Origin: Streptomyces sp. Root431 | Lineage (GTDB): Bacteria > Actinomycetota > Actinomycetes > Streptomycetales > Streptomycetaceae | Length of the DNA stretch: 64,000 nucleotides | Assembly (NCBI RefSeq): GCF_001426585.1 | Contig: NZ_LMEI01000007.1 | Coordinates: forward strand, 436,227-500,226 | Reading direction: 5' to 3' | Shown here: positions 1 through 7,289 of the stretch, one piece after another | Numbering within the stretch: position 1 is the stretch's first letter | How the letters are laid out: every line of letters starts with the position of its first letter | Notes under the pieces: generated by a model | The model's database searches: none | What the model was told of the DNA's origin: nothing | What the model saw: only the letters and a program-made list of their open reading frames with translations | Program-made: the position numbers and the translations under genes

Positions 1-879
1 ACGTACGACCTGAACGGCGGGACCAACGGCACGGGCTCCCTCTTCACCAACAGCACGGACACCTGGGGCAACGGCCTGGCGACGAACCGGGAGACCGCGG
101 CCGCGGACGCCCACTACGGCGCGGCCGTCACCTGGGACTTCTACAAGAACGAACTGGGCCGCAACGGCATCCGCGGCGACGGCGTCGCCGCCTACTCCCG
201 GGTCCACTACGGCAACGCGTACGTCAACGCCTTCTGGTCGGACTCCTGCTTCTGCATGACGTACGGCGACGGCACGAACAACCTCAAGCCGCTCACGTCC
301 CTCGACGTCGCGGGCCACGAGATGTCCCACGGCCTCACCGCCTCCACCGCGGGCCTCCGCTACAGCAAGGAGTCGGGCGGCCTCAACGAAGCCACCTCCG
401 ACATCCTGGGCACCTCGGTCGAGTTCTACGCGGGCAACGCCACCGACGTCGGCGACTACCTCATCGGCGAGAAGATCGACATCCGCGGCAACGGCACCCC
501 GCTCCGCTACATGGACAAGCCCAGCAGGGACGGCAACTCCGCCGACTACTGGTCCAGCTCCGTCGGCCGCCTCGACGTCCACTACTCCTCGGGCCCGGCG
601 AACCACTTCTTCTACCTGCTCTCCGAAGGCAGCGGCACGAAGGCGATCAACGGCGTCACCTACAACTCCCCCACCTACGACAACTCCACCCTCACGGGCA
701 TCGGCCGCACCAAGGCCTACAAGATCTGGTACAAGGCCCTCTCCACCTACATGACCTCCTCCACGAACTACGCCGGCGCCCGCACGGCCACCCTCTCGGC
801 AGCCACCGACCTCTACGGCGCGAACAGCCCGGAGTACACGGCGGTCGCCAAGGCCTGGACGGCGATCAACGTGAAGTAA
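1..879 (+). CDS. Secreted neutral metalloprotease, M4 (thermolysin) family, C-terminal part; 5' end outside window
   Basis: The frame is open from base 1 and ends with TAA at 877-879, giving 292 visible residues of the catalytic domain. The zinc motif HEMSH is at visible residues 106-110, and GGLNEATSD further on supplies the third zinc ligand (Glu) and the NExxSD signature of M4 peptidases. A later DVHYSSGPANHFF segment matches the thermolysin region carrying the transition-state histidine. The family is secreted as a prepropeptide and hydrolyses peptide bonds on the amino side of hydrophobic residues. The signal and propeptide lie upstream of the window. It is followed by an inverted repeat that looks like its terminator. 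The family call is firm; the specific protease cannot be named. Confidence 0.93.
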   Translation, partial: TYDLNGGTNGTGSLFTNSTDTWGNGLATNRETAAADAHYGAAVTWDFYKNELGRNGIRGDGVAAYSRVHYGNAYVNAFWSDSCFCMTYGDGTNNLKPLTSLDVAGHEMSHGLTASTAGLRYSKESGGLNEATSDILGTSVEFYAGNATDVGDYLIGEKIDIRGNGTPLRYMDKPSRDGNSADYWSSSVGRLDVHYSSGPANHFFYLLSEGSGTKAINGVTYNSPTYDNSTLTGIGRTKAYKIWYKALSTYMTSSTNYAGARTATLSAATDLYGANSPEYTAVAKAWTAINVK

Positions 880-891
880 CGCCGTACCTGC

Positions 892-943
892 ACGCACGGA
901 GGACCCCGTCACGGCGCTCATGCCGCAGGCGGGGTCTGTGCGT
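892..943 (+). terminator. Probable terminator of the metalloprotease gene
   Basis: An imperfect inverted repeat (arms roughly ACGCACGGAGGACCCCG and CGGGGTCTGTGCGT) lies just after the protease stop. It overlaps the first ATG (920) of the next open frame, which argues that translation of the next gene starts downstream. Confidence 0.55.
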
Positions 944-1018
944 TGCCACCCGGATGGGCGGTGCCTCCGCCGACCTGGCACCATCGGTGCCGGGGAGCGG
1001 CGTTATGGGGGAGGCCCG

Positions 1019-2683
1019 GTGGGAAGCCACTTGCGTGTCGGTGAAGTGTTTCGATCTGCTCGGAACAGGGACCCCGCGGTGACGCACATCGACGGGTACC
1101 CGAACATTCATCACGCGACAGCCTCCGAGGTTCTCCCTCAGATCCAGCTCAGCAAGGGCATCAACCCGACTGCCAGGATCGCGGCACCCGACGGGCGCCG
1201 CCGCCCGTGCATCCTGATCCGTTCCAGCCCGTGGAAGGCCGGCACGGCCGAAACTCCCTGGCGCGACGTGTTCGACCTGGCCAACGGTCGCATTCGCTAC
1301 TTCGGAGACCACAGGGCCGATCACACCGTGCCGGTGGGAACCACCCAGGGCAATGCCGTACTGCTGGAGACGCTGGCAGAACACCAAGGGCGCACGGCAG
1401 AGCAACGCGCACTGGCCGCACCGCTGTTGGTGTTCGCCGCGGTCTCCCGGAACAAGACCCCCAAGGGGTACGTCGAGTTCTGTGGTGTGGCGGTCGTCGA
1501 CTCCGCCGAGCAGATCGAGCAGCAGTCGGACGACGGCGCGTTTCCCAACTACCGTTACGACCTCTCCGTCTTGGACCTGAGCGAAGAGGGCGATCGGGTC
1601 GAATGGTCATGGATCGAAGCCCGGGGCAACCCTGACCTGTCGGCCGCAGAGGCGCTCGAGCTCGCTCCCCGTGCCTGGCGTCGATGGGTGGAGAGTGGAC
1701 GGGCTGCCCTGCCCGACGTTCGACGCCGGTCGATCGGCCCGGTCGAGTCGTCCGCCGAGCTCACGGTCGGCAACCTCATGGAGAGGTTGAGGAACCTCAG
1801 GGTCCATACGAGAGCCGGGCGTCAGGCCAGGCACAAGCCACTGGCTCTGCTGTGGGGCATCTCCCGGGTGGCGACGGGCAAGCCGTACCGTGCGCCTTGG
1901 CGAGAGTTCCGCGACGAGGTGGGCGGACTGATGGCCGAGTTCGGCCTTCCCGACTCTTCCGTCACGCCCGAGTACCCGTTCTGGCACCTGCAGACGAGCC
2001 GACTGTGGGATGTCCACGGTCTCCCACACGATCGAGCTGCCGTGACCCACGCCGGCACGCTCGACAGGCTCAATCCCGAAGGGGGAATGTCCGAACAGGC
2101 CGGACGACTGCTGGGGGACCCCTATGTGCGGTCCCAGGCGGTGGCCGTCCTGAGGGAGACGTACCTGGCCGACGTCGACCAGCATGCCCTCATGGAGCGA
2201 CTGGGGTTGGCCGGCCACGAAAGCGCGAGCGGCATCGAGGACGCTGCAGAGGGCGACGTGAGGGAAACGGGCCCCGCAGCCCGCCGCACGGTTGCTTCCT
2301 CCCGTGTCGTGCGCGATACCGCACTGACGGCCAGAGTGAAGCGCCTGCACGGCGACCGCTGCCAGATCTGCGACCTACAGCTGAAGACCCGCTTCGGTAC
2401 GTACAGCGAGGCCGCGCACGTCCGCGGTCTGGGCCGACCGCACAACGGCCCCGACGAACAGCCCAACCTGATCGTCCTGTGCCCGAATCACCACGTTCAG
2501 TTCGACACGCTGGCGATCTACATCGACGAACAGGGCGCCGTTCGCTCGACCGCGGACGACAGCACCACCGGCCGCCTCCGCCTGCATCCCACCCACCACA
2601 TTAGCGAAGCGCACCTTCGCTACCACCGAGCGCTCTGCGGCAAGGACACAACGGAGCACACACCTCCAGGCGCGCCTGCCTGA
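1019..2683 (+). CDS. Modification-dependent (Type IV) HNH restriction endonuclease, ScoMcrA-like
   Basis: A 554-residue protein with three modules. Residues about 5-150 resemble the AspBHI-type N-terminal modified-cytosine recognition domain (IRYFGDH, GTTQGNAVLLETL, PLLVFAAV). Residues about 265-340 resemble the sulfur-binding domain of phosphorothioate-dependent enzymes (KPLALLWGISR, PEYPFWHLQ, LWDV). Residues about 435-515 are an HNH nuclease with CQIC at 448-451 and CPNHH at 488-492. Such enzymes cut DNA carrying foreign methylation or phosphorothioation. I chose GTG 1019 because GGGGAGG lies five bases before it; the upstream ATG at 920 is inside a hairpin. No methyltransferase or dnd gene is nearby, as expected for Type IV. 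Third-position A/T is more frequent than in the neighbours, which hints at transfer. The HNH call is firm; the two recognition modules are inferred from motif memory. Confidence 0.82.
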   Translation: MGSHLRVGEVFRSARNRDPAVTHIDGYPNIHHATASEVLPQIQLSKGINPTARIAAPDGRRRPCILIRSSPWKAGTAETPWRDVFDLANGRIRYFGDHRADHTVPVGTTQGNAVLLETLAEHQGRTAEQRALAAPLLVFAAVSRNKTPKGYVEFCGVAVVDSAEQIEQQSDDGAFPNYRYDLSVLDLSEEGDRVEWSWIEARGNPDLSAAEALELAPRAWRRWVESGRAALPDVRRRSIGPVESSAELTVGNLMERLRNLRVHTRAGRQARHKPLALLWGISRVATGKPYRAPWREFRDEVGGLMAEFGLPDSSVTPEYPFWHLQTSRLWDVHGLPHDRAAVTHAGTLDRLNPEGGMSEQAGRLLGDPYVRSQAVAVLRETYLADVDQHALMERLGLAGHESASGIEDAAEGDVRETGPAARRTVASSRVVRDTALTARVKRLHGDRCQICDLQLKTRFGTYSEAAHVRGLGRPHNGPDEQPNLIVLCPNHHVQFDTLAIYIDEQGAVRSTADDSTTGRLRLHPTHHISEAHLRYHRALCGKDTTEHTPPGAPA

Positions 2684-2695
2684 ACGACGCCTCCC

Positions 2696-2728
2696 TTTCC
2701 TGGAGACCGGCGCACCGGCCTCCAGGAA
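2696..2728 (+). terminator. Terminator after the HNH endonuclease
   Basis: Near-perfect stem (arms TTTCCTGGAGACCGG and CCGGCCTCCAGGAA) around the loop CGCA. It separates the endonuclease from the next gene, so the two are probably transcribed independently. Confidence 0.7.
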
Positions 2729-2921
2729 CAGCCGCACAAGCCCGCGCAAGCACAAGACCCCGCCCTCACCGTGTCCACGATGGACGGGAGCGCGGCTCCG
2801 TCGCACCGTGCGCCCCCCATCGTGCGACGGATGCACACTTGCGCTGCTGACCCTCACGCTGCACGGTTCCGTTGAATGCTGCTCGGCACCCAGGTGCCAC
2901 AAGGGGGAAGGGCGGTAGGCC

Positions 2922-3536
2922 GTGGGGACCGTGACGAACTGGGCTGAGAAGACCTTCGGCGACGCCGCAAGGCAGTTGACCGACCTGATCCCTGCCGGCC
3001 TCGTTCGTGCCCACGAGCGAGCGCGTAGCGGCCACGAGGGAGTGCAGACGCAGACGTTAGAGGCCTACGGACACGGCCTGTACGCCGCTCAGTACGAAGA
3101 ACTGGAAGTCGGCCTCGCCTCGCTTCCGGCCGCCGCCCCGATGCGCTTACAAGGACGAACCCTCGTGGTCCTGGGTGACTACGTGATCTATCCGTTGCGC
3201 TACGCGAAGAAGGACGTACCCGTCACGGCAGCACGACTACGACGGGCCACGGGCTTCCGTGCCGACCTGATACGCCGGCACGGCCCTGAACCCATGCAAC
3301 AAGCCTTCGACCTGGGCCTCGACGAGTTGAACGAGCAAGAACCGCACCCTGACCTCGCCTTGTTGTCGGCGAACGTCAAGCTCGTCCTCGTCGCCTACGC
3401 CTGCTCCATGGCTCAGGGTGTCATGCGCATCGAATGGGGCTCCGCGGAACTGCGCCAAGAGGACCGATACCTCATCTGGCACCATCACGAACAACTTCAT
3501 CCGCCGCCACGTCAAGAAGCACCTCGTCTTGCCTGA
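2922..3536 (+). CDS. Hypothetical protein with two TTA codons
   Basis: A 204-residue soluble protein of unknown function. It looks mostly alpha-helical, with a conserved-looking stretch DLGLDELNEQEPHPDLALL near residues 130-148 and a histidine cluster (WHHHEQLH) near the C-terminus. No signal peptide or membrane helix is seen. GTG 2922 is taken as start because a purine-rich GGGGGAAGGG lies upstream; the spacing is slightly long. It contains two TTA leucine codons, at 3057-3059 (codon 46) and 3147-3149 (codon 76), the only ones I noticed in the window. In Streptomyces this makes translation depend on the bldA tRNA and is typical of late-expressed or acquired genes. It sits between a restriction gene and a tRNA gene, so a defence or element-borne origin is possible but unproven. 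Confidence 0.65.
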   Translation: MGTVTNWAEKTFGDAARQLTDLIPAGLVRAHERARSGHEGVQTQTLEAYGHGLYAAQYEELEVGLASLPAAAPMRLQGRTLVVLGDYVIYPLRYAKKDVPVTAARLRRATGFRADLIRRHGPEPMQQAFDLGLDELNEQEPHPDLALLSANVKLVLVAYACSMAQGVMRIEWGSAELRQEDRYLIWHHHEQLHPPPRQEAPRLA

Positions 3537-3767
3537 CCGCCACCACTCAGCAGCGGCCCGTAGGCGGGGGCCTCTGACCCGAGCGTTCCCGAGTCACCCC
3601 AGTAGCCGACCCGTCAATGTTGGTCACTCCCGGTCACCCCTGAGCCTCCTCGCGCGGCCCACTAACGACCCGGAATCCCGGCCCAAGGTGGGACCCAGGG
3701 TTCCCCCGCCTGGCATCCCGCTCTGCCCTACGGCCGCTCACCCCGACGCACGCCTGCACATACAACA
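3537..3767. other. Intergenic stretch on the 3' side of tRNA-Arg; no gene recognised
   Basis: About 230 bases between the TTA-containing gene and the tRNA terminator. A long frame crosses it, but I see no ribosome binding site, start or motif supporting a gene. No second copy of the tRNA 3' end, which would mark an integrated element, was found here or further left in the window. Confidence 0.4.
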
Positions 3768-3805
3768 AGACCCCGTCCTCAGCGTTTCCGCTGTTGACGG
3801 GGTCT
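3768..3805 (-). terminator. Terminator of tRNA-Arg
   Basis: A 10-base inverted repeat (AGACCCCGTC / GACGGGGTCT) 20 bases beyond the tRNA 3' end. On the minus strand the stem is followed by TTGTTGT. Confidence 0.7.
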
Positions 3806-3825
3806 GTGTGGCACTTCCTGCGAAG

Positions 3826-3897
3826 TGCCCCCGGCAGGATTCGAACCTGCGCACACGGCTCCGGAGGCCGTTGCTCTATCCCCTGAGCTACGGGGGC
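3826..3897 (-). tRNA. tRNA-Arg (anticodon CCG)
   Basis: Read on the minus strand this folds into a complete cloverleaf: acceptor GCCCCCG/CGGGGGC, D-stem GCTC/GAGC, anticodon stem ACGGC/GCCGT around loop CTCCGGA (anticodon CCG), and T-arm GCAGG-TTCGAAT-CCTGC. It is 72 bases long including the discriminator A, and CCA is not encoded. It decodes CGG. From memory, a tRNA-Arg at this position in S. coelicolor serves as attachment site for an integrative element next to SCO5349. Here the accessory genes lie on its 3' side, but no duplicated att sequence is visible. Confidence 0.95.
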
Positions 3898-4044
3898 GTC
3901 CGCCGCGTTCGGCGGCGACGGGTAGAACCCTACCAGCTCGTTGGGCGTGCCTGTGAACAGGTATTTCCGTGGTGTCACCAGGGGCTGGGTCCCTCGCACG
4001 GGTCGGAAGTGGGCAAAACCCGGACGCAGCCCCTCGGGGCGTCC

Positions 4045-4050
4045 TACTCT
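4045..4050 (+). promoter_or_regulatory. Possible -10 element of the response regulator gene
   Basis: TACTCT lies seven bases before the chosen GTG at 4058 and no ribosome binding site intervenes, consistent with a leaderless transcript. No convincing -35 was seen. Confidence 0.4.
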
Positions 4051-4057
4051 CATTCGT

Positions 4058-4564
4058 GTGTCAGGCGTGTCCGGTCGGGTGCTCGTTGTCGACGACAACA
4101 AGGTGATCCGGCAGTTGATCAGGGTCAATCTCGAACTCGAGGGGTTCGAGGTCGTGACCGCGGCCGATGGTGCCGAGTGTCTGGATGTCGTACATCAGGT
4201 CTGTCCTGATGTCGTCACCCTGGATGTCGTCATGCCCCGCTTGGACGGGATCAAGACGGCCGAGCGGCTGCGTGCCGATCCTCGGACCAGACATCTGCCG
4301 GTGGCGATCATCAGTGCCTGCGGCGAGCACGAGGTGGCCGGTGGGGTCGGGTCCGGTAGCGGGTCCGGTGTCGACGCCTTTCTTGCCAAGCCTTTCGAGC
4401 CCTCCGAGCTCGTCCGTGTCGTGCGTCAGTTGATGCACCACGAGCGTCGGGAGCGCCGGGAGGCCACCGGGCAGGACGGGGGAGAGGAGCCGCCCGCAGG
4501 GGAGGGGCGGCAGGACAGCCGGGAGGGATCCCGGCGCGCCGGGAGTGCGCCCGGCGCCCTCTGA
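4058..4564 (+). CDS. Receiver-domain response regulator without output domain
   Basis: A 168-residue protein. Residues 1-125 form a CheY-like receiver: acidic pair in VLVVDDNK, phospho-acceptor Asp in VVTLDVVMPRLDG, and the conserved Lys in FLAKPFEP. The remaining 40 residues are a charged Gly/Glu/Arg-rich tail with no DNA-binding or enzymatic domain. It probably acts by phosphorylation-controlled protein contact. GTG 4058 was chosen over the far-upstream open frame because homology begins just after it and a -10-like hexamer lies seven bases upstream; GTG 4067 is an alternative. No cognate histidine kinase is adjacent, so it is an orphan regulator. The family is certain; the partner is unknown. 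Confidence 0.85.
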   Translation: MSGVSGRVLVVDDNKVIRQLIRVNLELEGFEVVTAADGAECLDVVHQVCPDVVTLDVVMPRLDGIKTAERLRADPRTRHLPVAIISACGEHEVAGGVGSGSGSGVDAFLAKPFEPSELVRVVRQLMHHERRERREATGQDGGEEPPAGEGRQDSREGSRRAGSAPGAL

Positions 4565-4590
4565 GGAGTGACCCGAGGATTGATCCGAGG

Positions 4591-4671
4591 AGCGAGTCGA
4601 CGAGTGGGTCGACGAGTGGGTCGAAGGCTGGGTCGACGAGTGGGTTGAAGGGTGGGTCGACGAGTAGTCGA
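4591..4671. repeat. Degenerate tandem repeat with core GGGTCGACGAGT
   Basis: About six imperfect 12-base units (GAGTGGGTCGAC and variants) run head to tail just after the response regulator stop. Each full unit contains the palindrome GTCGAC. The array lies in the 200-base gap before nrtL. Confidence 0.75.
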
Positions 4672-4751
4672 CTAGTGATCTGAGGAGTCAGTGGGCGAGG
4701 CCCGGTGCCCGCATGGCGAAACCGGTTCGCGTTCGCACCCCCCTCCTCCCC

Positions 4752-4757
4752 TAGGCT
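4752..4757 (+). promoter_or_regulatory. -10 element TAGGCT of nrtL (leaderless)
   Basis: TAGGCT followed by exactly six bases and then GTG 4764, with no ribosome binding site. This is the usual layout of leaderless Streptomyces transcripts. Confidence 0.65.
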
Positions 4758-4763
4758 TGCCCC

Positions 4764-5732
4764 GTGACCCCCGCGGACCTCTCCCTCACCGTGCTGCACG
4801 CCGTGCGCCGTGCGGTCGACGACGGTGCGCTGCGGGTCGAGGTGCCCCCGCGGGTCAAGGTCGAGCGGGCCCGGCCCGGTGGTTCCGGGGAGTACGCCAG
4901 TAACGTCGCCCTGACTCTTGCGCGGTCCGCCGGGCGCAGTGCGCGTGACGTTGCCGCCATCATCGAGGAACGCCTCCGTGACGCACCCGGGATCCGCGGT
5001 GTCGAGATCACCGGGCCCGGCTTCCTGAACTTCACCCTCCGGAGTGACGCCGGGAGTGACCTCGTCCGTACGATCCTCGCCGCCGGCTCCTCGTACGGGC
5101 ACGGCACCGCCCTCGCCGGCACCACCGTCCGCTTCGCCGAGGTGACAGAGTCGCGGGGCGTTGTGGTGGCCGAGACCCTTGTCCGGTTGCTGCGTTCCCA
5201 GGGGTGTGATGCCGGGGTCGGGGGGCGTGACGGCGAGCGGGTGTACGTGTTTCCCGGGGGCTATGAAGAGGAGCGGCTCGGGCGGGAGGCCGCTCGGTGG
5301 GCCCTGCTGCGGGCCGCCCCGCACGATCGGCCCCTCGACGGAGCGCCCCTCCTCGCGCAGCACGAGCGCAACTCTCTCTTCCGGGTGCGGTACGCGTACT
5401 CCCGTGTCCAGCGGCTGCTCGTCAATGGTGAGCAGCTTGGTGTCGGTCCCTCGTGCGAGACGCCCGTCGACGCACCCGAACTCCTCGGCGTTCTCGGCGA
5501 CCACCCCGTCGTCCTCCTCGCCGCCGCCCGCCACCGCGCCCCCGATCGGGTCGCCCGGCACCTGGAAGCCATCGCCGACGCGCTGCTCGCGTTCCAGCAC
5601 ACCGTCCTGCCGCTCGGCGACGAGAAACCCTCGGCCGCCCATCGCTCCCGGCTGGCGCTCGCCGAAGCCGCCGGGACGGTGCTCGCCGGTGGCCTCTCCG
5701 TGCTCGGCATCAGCGCACCCGACCGGATCTGA
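4764..5732 (+). CDS. nrtL: ArgS-related anticodon-binding protein NrtL
   Basis: A 322-residue protein made of the two RNA-facing ends of arginyl-tRNA synthetase without its catalytic core. Residues 1-115 match the ArgS N-terminal additional domain (YASNVALTLARSAGR, ITGPGFLNFTL). Residues about 205-322 match the DALR anticodon-binding domain (FRVRYAYSRVQRLL, AFQHTVLPLGDE, LSVLGI). The HIGH and KMSKS motifs are absent, so it cannot charge tRNA. Its role is unknown; a link to tRNA-Arg or to regulation of lysA is plausible because it precedes lysA by 18 bases and is probably cotranscribed with it. Start GTG 4764 follows a TAGGCT -10 by six bases, suggesting leaderless expression. Confidence 0.85.
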   Translation: MTPADLSLTVLHAVRRAVDDGALRVEVPPRVKVERARPGGSGEYASNVALTLARSAGRSARDVAAIIEERLRDAPGIRGVEITGPGFLNFTLRSDAGSDLVRTILAAGSSYGHGTALAGTTVRFAEVTESRGVVVAETLVRLLRSQGCDAGVGGRDGERVYVFPGGYEEERLGREAARWALLRAAPHDRPLDGAPLLAQHERNSLFRVRYAYSRVQRLLVNGEQLGVGPSCETPVDAPELLGVLGDHPVVLLAAARHRAPDRVARHLEAIADALLAFQHTVLPLGDEKPSAAHRSRLALAEAAGTVLAGGLSVLGISAPDRI

Positions 5733-5750
5733 AAGAGCAGAAGAGCAGAC

Positions 5751-7142
5751 ATGAGCCGTTCCGCCCACCCCGCAGGCCCCCGCCACGCAGACGTCCTCAC
5801 CGAGGGGCACTACTCCGCGCCTCCCGCCGACCTCAACGTCCTCGACCCGAAGGTGTGGGCCCGGACGGTCGCGAGGGACGAGCGGGGGGTCGTCACCGTC
5901 GGCGGGATCGCCGTCGACGCGCTCGCCGAGGAGTTCGGCACCCCCGCCTACTTCCTCGACGAGACCGACTTCCGCGCCCGCTGCCGCGCCTGGGCCGAGG
6001 CCTTCGGTAAGGACGCCGACGTGTTCTACGCCGGGAAGGCGTTCCTCTCCCGGGCCATCGTCCGGTGGCTCAAGGAGGAGGGGCTCAACCTCGACGTGTG
6101 TTCCGGGGGAGAGCTGACGACCGCGCTGTCGGCCGGTATGCCGGCCGAGCGCATCGCCTTCCACGGCAACAACAAGAGCGAGGACGAGATCCGTACGGCC
6201 GTCGAGGCCGGCGTCGGGCGCATCGTCCTCGACTCCTTCCAGGAGATCGTCCGGGTCGCGCACATCGCGCAGTCGCTCGGCAAGCGGCAGCGGGTGCAGA
6301 TCCGGGTCACCGTCGGCGTCGAGGCCCACACGCACGAGTTCATCGCCACCGCCCACGAGGACCAGAAGTTCGGCATCGCGCTCGCCGGCGGGCAGGCCGC
6401 GGAGGCCGTGCGCCGGGCGCTGAAGCTCGACGGGCTCGAGCTCATCGGCATCCACTCGCACATCGGGTCGCAGATCTTCGACATGGCCGGCTTCGAGGTG
6501 TCGGCGCGCCGTGTCGTGCAGCTGCTCGCCGAGGTGCGGGACGAGCACGGGGTCGAGCTGCCCGAGATCGACCTCGGCGGCGGCCTCGGCATCGCGTACA
6601 CCTCCGAGGACGACCCGCGCGAGCCGCACGAGATCGCCAAGGCGCTCAGCGAGATCGTGACGCGGGAGTGCGAGTCCGCAGGGCTCGCCACGCCGCGGAT
6701 CTCCGTCGAGCCCGGGCGCGCCATCGTCGGGCCCACCGCCTTCACGCTCTACCGGGTCGGCACCATCAAGCCCCTCGAAGGGCTGCGGACGTACGTGAGC
6801 GTCGACGGCGGCATGTCGGACAACATCCGCACCGCCCTGTACGACGCCGAGTACAGCGTCAGCCTCGTCTCGCGGACCAGCGAGGCCGAGCCGATGCTCA
6901 CCCGCGTCGTCGGCAAGCACTGCGAGAGCGGTGACATCGTCGTACGGGACGCCTTCCTGCCCTCGGACCTGGCGCCCGGCGACCTCCTCGCCGTGCCCGC
7001 CACCGGCGCGTACTGCCGGTCCATGGCCAGCAACTACAACCACGCCCTCCGGCCGCCCGTCGTCGCCGTCCGGGACGGTGAGGCGCGGGTGATCGTCCGG
7101 CGCGAGACGGAGGAAGATCTCCTGCGCCTCGACGTCGGGTGA
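5751..7142 (+). CDS. lysA: Diaminopimelate decarboxylase
   Basis: 463 residues, the usual size. The PLP-dependent alanine-racemase-fold enzyme converts meso-diaminopimelate to L-lysine, the last step of lysine synthesis. The PLP lysine is in VFYAGKAFLSRAI. HSHIGSQI, the glycine-rich DLGGGLGIAY and the EPGRAIVGP loop bind phosphate, and the catalytic cysteine region is GKHCESGD. ATG 5751 follows AAAGAGCAGAAG. It lies immediately after nrtL and upstream of hom, so the locus combines the lysine and threonine branches of the aspartate pathway. Confidence 0.97.
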   Translation: MSRSAHPAGPRHADVLTEGHYSAPPADLNVLDPKVWARTVARDERGVVTVGGIAVDALAEEFGTPAYFLDETDFRARCRAWAEAFGKDADVFYAGKAFLSRAIVRWLKEEGLNLDVCSGGELTTALSAGMPAERIAFHGNNKSEDEIRTAVEAGVGRIVLDSFQEIVRVAHIAQSLGKRQRVQIRVTVGVEAHTHEFIATAHEDQKFGIALAGGQAAEAVRRALKLDGLELIGIHSHIGSQIFDMAGFEVSARRVVQLLAEVRDEHGVELPEIDLGGGLGIAYTSEDDPREPHEIAKALSEIVTRECESAGLATPRISVEPGRAIVGPTAFTLYRVGTIKPLEGLRTYVSVDGGMSDNIRTALYDAEYSVSLVSRTSEAEPMLTRVVGKHCESGDIVVRDAFLPSDLAPGDLLAVPATGAYCRSMASNYNHALRPPVVAVRDGEARVIVRRETEEDLLRLDVG

Positions 7143-7289
7143 TGAAATAGTCGAGTGATAGCCGAGTGATGAAATAGATGTCTCAGGATCCGGACAGGGG
7201 GCGGAATCCCCCGTCCGGTGAGTGAGACTGGTTCCACCGTAGAAATACGAACGTAGAGATACGAAGCAGAAGTACGAGAAAGAGGTCGG
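7141..7289 (+). promoter_or_regulatory. lysA-hom spacer with hairpin and short direct repeats
   Basis: It holds a direct repeat GATGAAATAG (7141 and 7168), an imperfect hairpin at 7190-7218 (arms CCGGACAGGGGG and CCCCCGTCCGG) that could end lysA transcription, and three copies of a 9-mer GARRTACGA at 7242, 7256 and 7269 immediately before the hom start. Confidence 0.55.

Noticed and set aside
920..1018. ATG 920 as start of the HNH endonuclease
   Set aside because: It lies inside the protease terminator hairpin and has no ribosome site; GTG 1019 with GGGGAGG is better supported.
3537..3767. Integrase remnant or attL next to tRNA-Arg
   Set aside because: No tyrosine-recombinase motif and no repeat of the tRNA 3' end could be found in the window.
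4311..7043. Minus-strand open frame of 910 codons across nrtL and lysA
   Set aside because: It is antisense to recognised enzymes with intact motifs; it encodes only Gly/Asp/Arg-rich noise.
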